Shown here: positions 5,117-5,241 of the stretch, piece after piece | Layout of the letters: every line of letters begins with the position of its first letter | Position numbering within the stretch: the first letter of the stretch is position 1 | Assembly: GCA_937934635.1 (NCBI GenBank) | Contig: CALGZD010000132.1 | Coordinates: 1-5,241, forward strand | Reading direction: 5' to 3' | DNA length: 5,241 bases | Origin: an uncultured Deinococcales bacterium | GTDB taxonomy: Bacteria; Deinococcota; Deinococci; Deinococcales; Trueperaceae | Program-made: the position numbers and the translations under genes | The notes under the pieces: model-generated | Told to the model about the DNA's origin: nothing | The model's input: the letters and a program-made list of their open reading frames with translations, nothing else | Databases searched by the model: none

Positions 5117-5241
5117 ATGGTCAGACTATCAAAGAGAAATAGGGAGGTCTATGGGTGTATCCACACATTAGAGCATGAGCAACATTCAGATTTGCGCTAA
5201 TTTTTTTGAAACTCTGATGCGGATACACCTGAAAGAAAAAA
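5117..5241. promoter_or_regulatory. Upstream region of the Nif3-like gene with a 9-bp inverted repeat
   Basis: This 125-bp stretch has no coding frame and should hold the promoter of the Nif3-phosphatase unit. GGTGTATCC at 5154-5162 and its exact complement GGATACACC at 5221-5229 form an inverted repeat with 58 bp between. A TCTAAT on the minus strand near 5170 could be a -10 box, but no good -35 is spaced from it. The A-run at the window end may belong to a terminator of the next gene upstream. Confidence 0.35.

Noticed and set aside
5151..5241. Insertion-sequence end
   Set aside because: There is a 9-bp inverted repeat but no transposase fragment and no target duplication, and the window ends too soon to judge.

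Overview
The window carries four protein genes, all on the minus strand, in two apparent transcription units separated by a 557-bp intergenic stretch. The DNA is moderately AT-rich. A Sec signal peptide and a lipoprotein signal with Gln after the lipidated Cys (an outer-membrane sorting type) point to a Gram-negative bacterium. The Nif3/YbgI and inositol-monophosphatase family genes would fit a gammaproteobacterium, but I cannot name a genus. I see no tRNA, rRNA, CRISPR array, transposase or phage gene.

Right-hand unit, in transcription order: a Nif3/YbgI-like (DUF34) metal protein (5116 down to 4340), then 10 nt later an inositol-monophosphatase family enzyme (4329 down to 3472). Both keep all the metal-binding motifs I can recognise and look like intact housekeeping genes. 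Downstream of the phosphatase are a small hairpin and a 26-bp near-palindrome.

Left-hand unit: an outer-membrane lipoprotein (2914 down to 2120), whose stop overlaps the start of a large secreted protein (2120 down past the left edge) in a TAATG junction. The large protein has no stop for 706 codons and is cut by the window edge. In order it has a signal peptide, a compact domain that I align by eye to the catalytic domain of copper amine oxidases, an Ig-like domain, a Pro-Thr-Asp linker, and at least two tandem carbohydrate-binding-like jelly-roll repeats, each with four Cys.

The most interesting part is this left-hand pair. The catalytic-like domain keeps the position of the topaquinone-forming Tyr and the three copper-ligand His, but the residues around the Tyr are changed and the domain is much shortened. 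The lipoprotein's C-terminal half resembles the small N2/N3 domains that precede the catalytic domain in ordinary copper amine oxidases. A working hypothesis is a split, surface-located copper amine oxidase-like system: a membrane-anchored accessory lipoprotein plus a secreted copper protein that binds polysaccharide. The lipoprotein's leader has two abutting 14-bp direct repeats that could be an operator. All homology statements are from reading motifs, not from a search.
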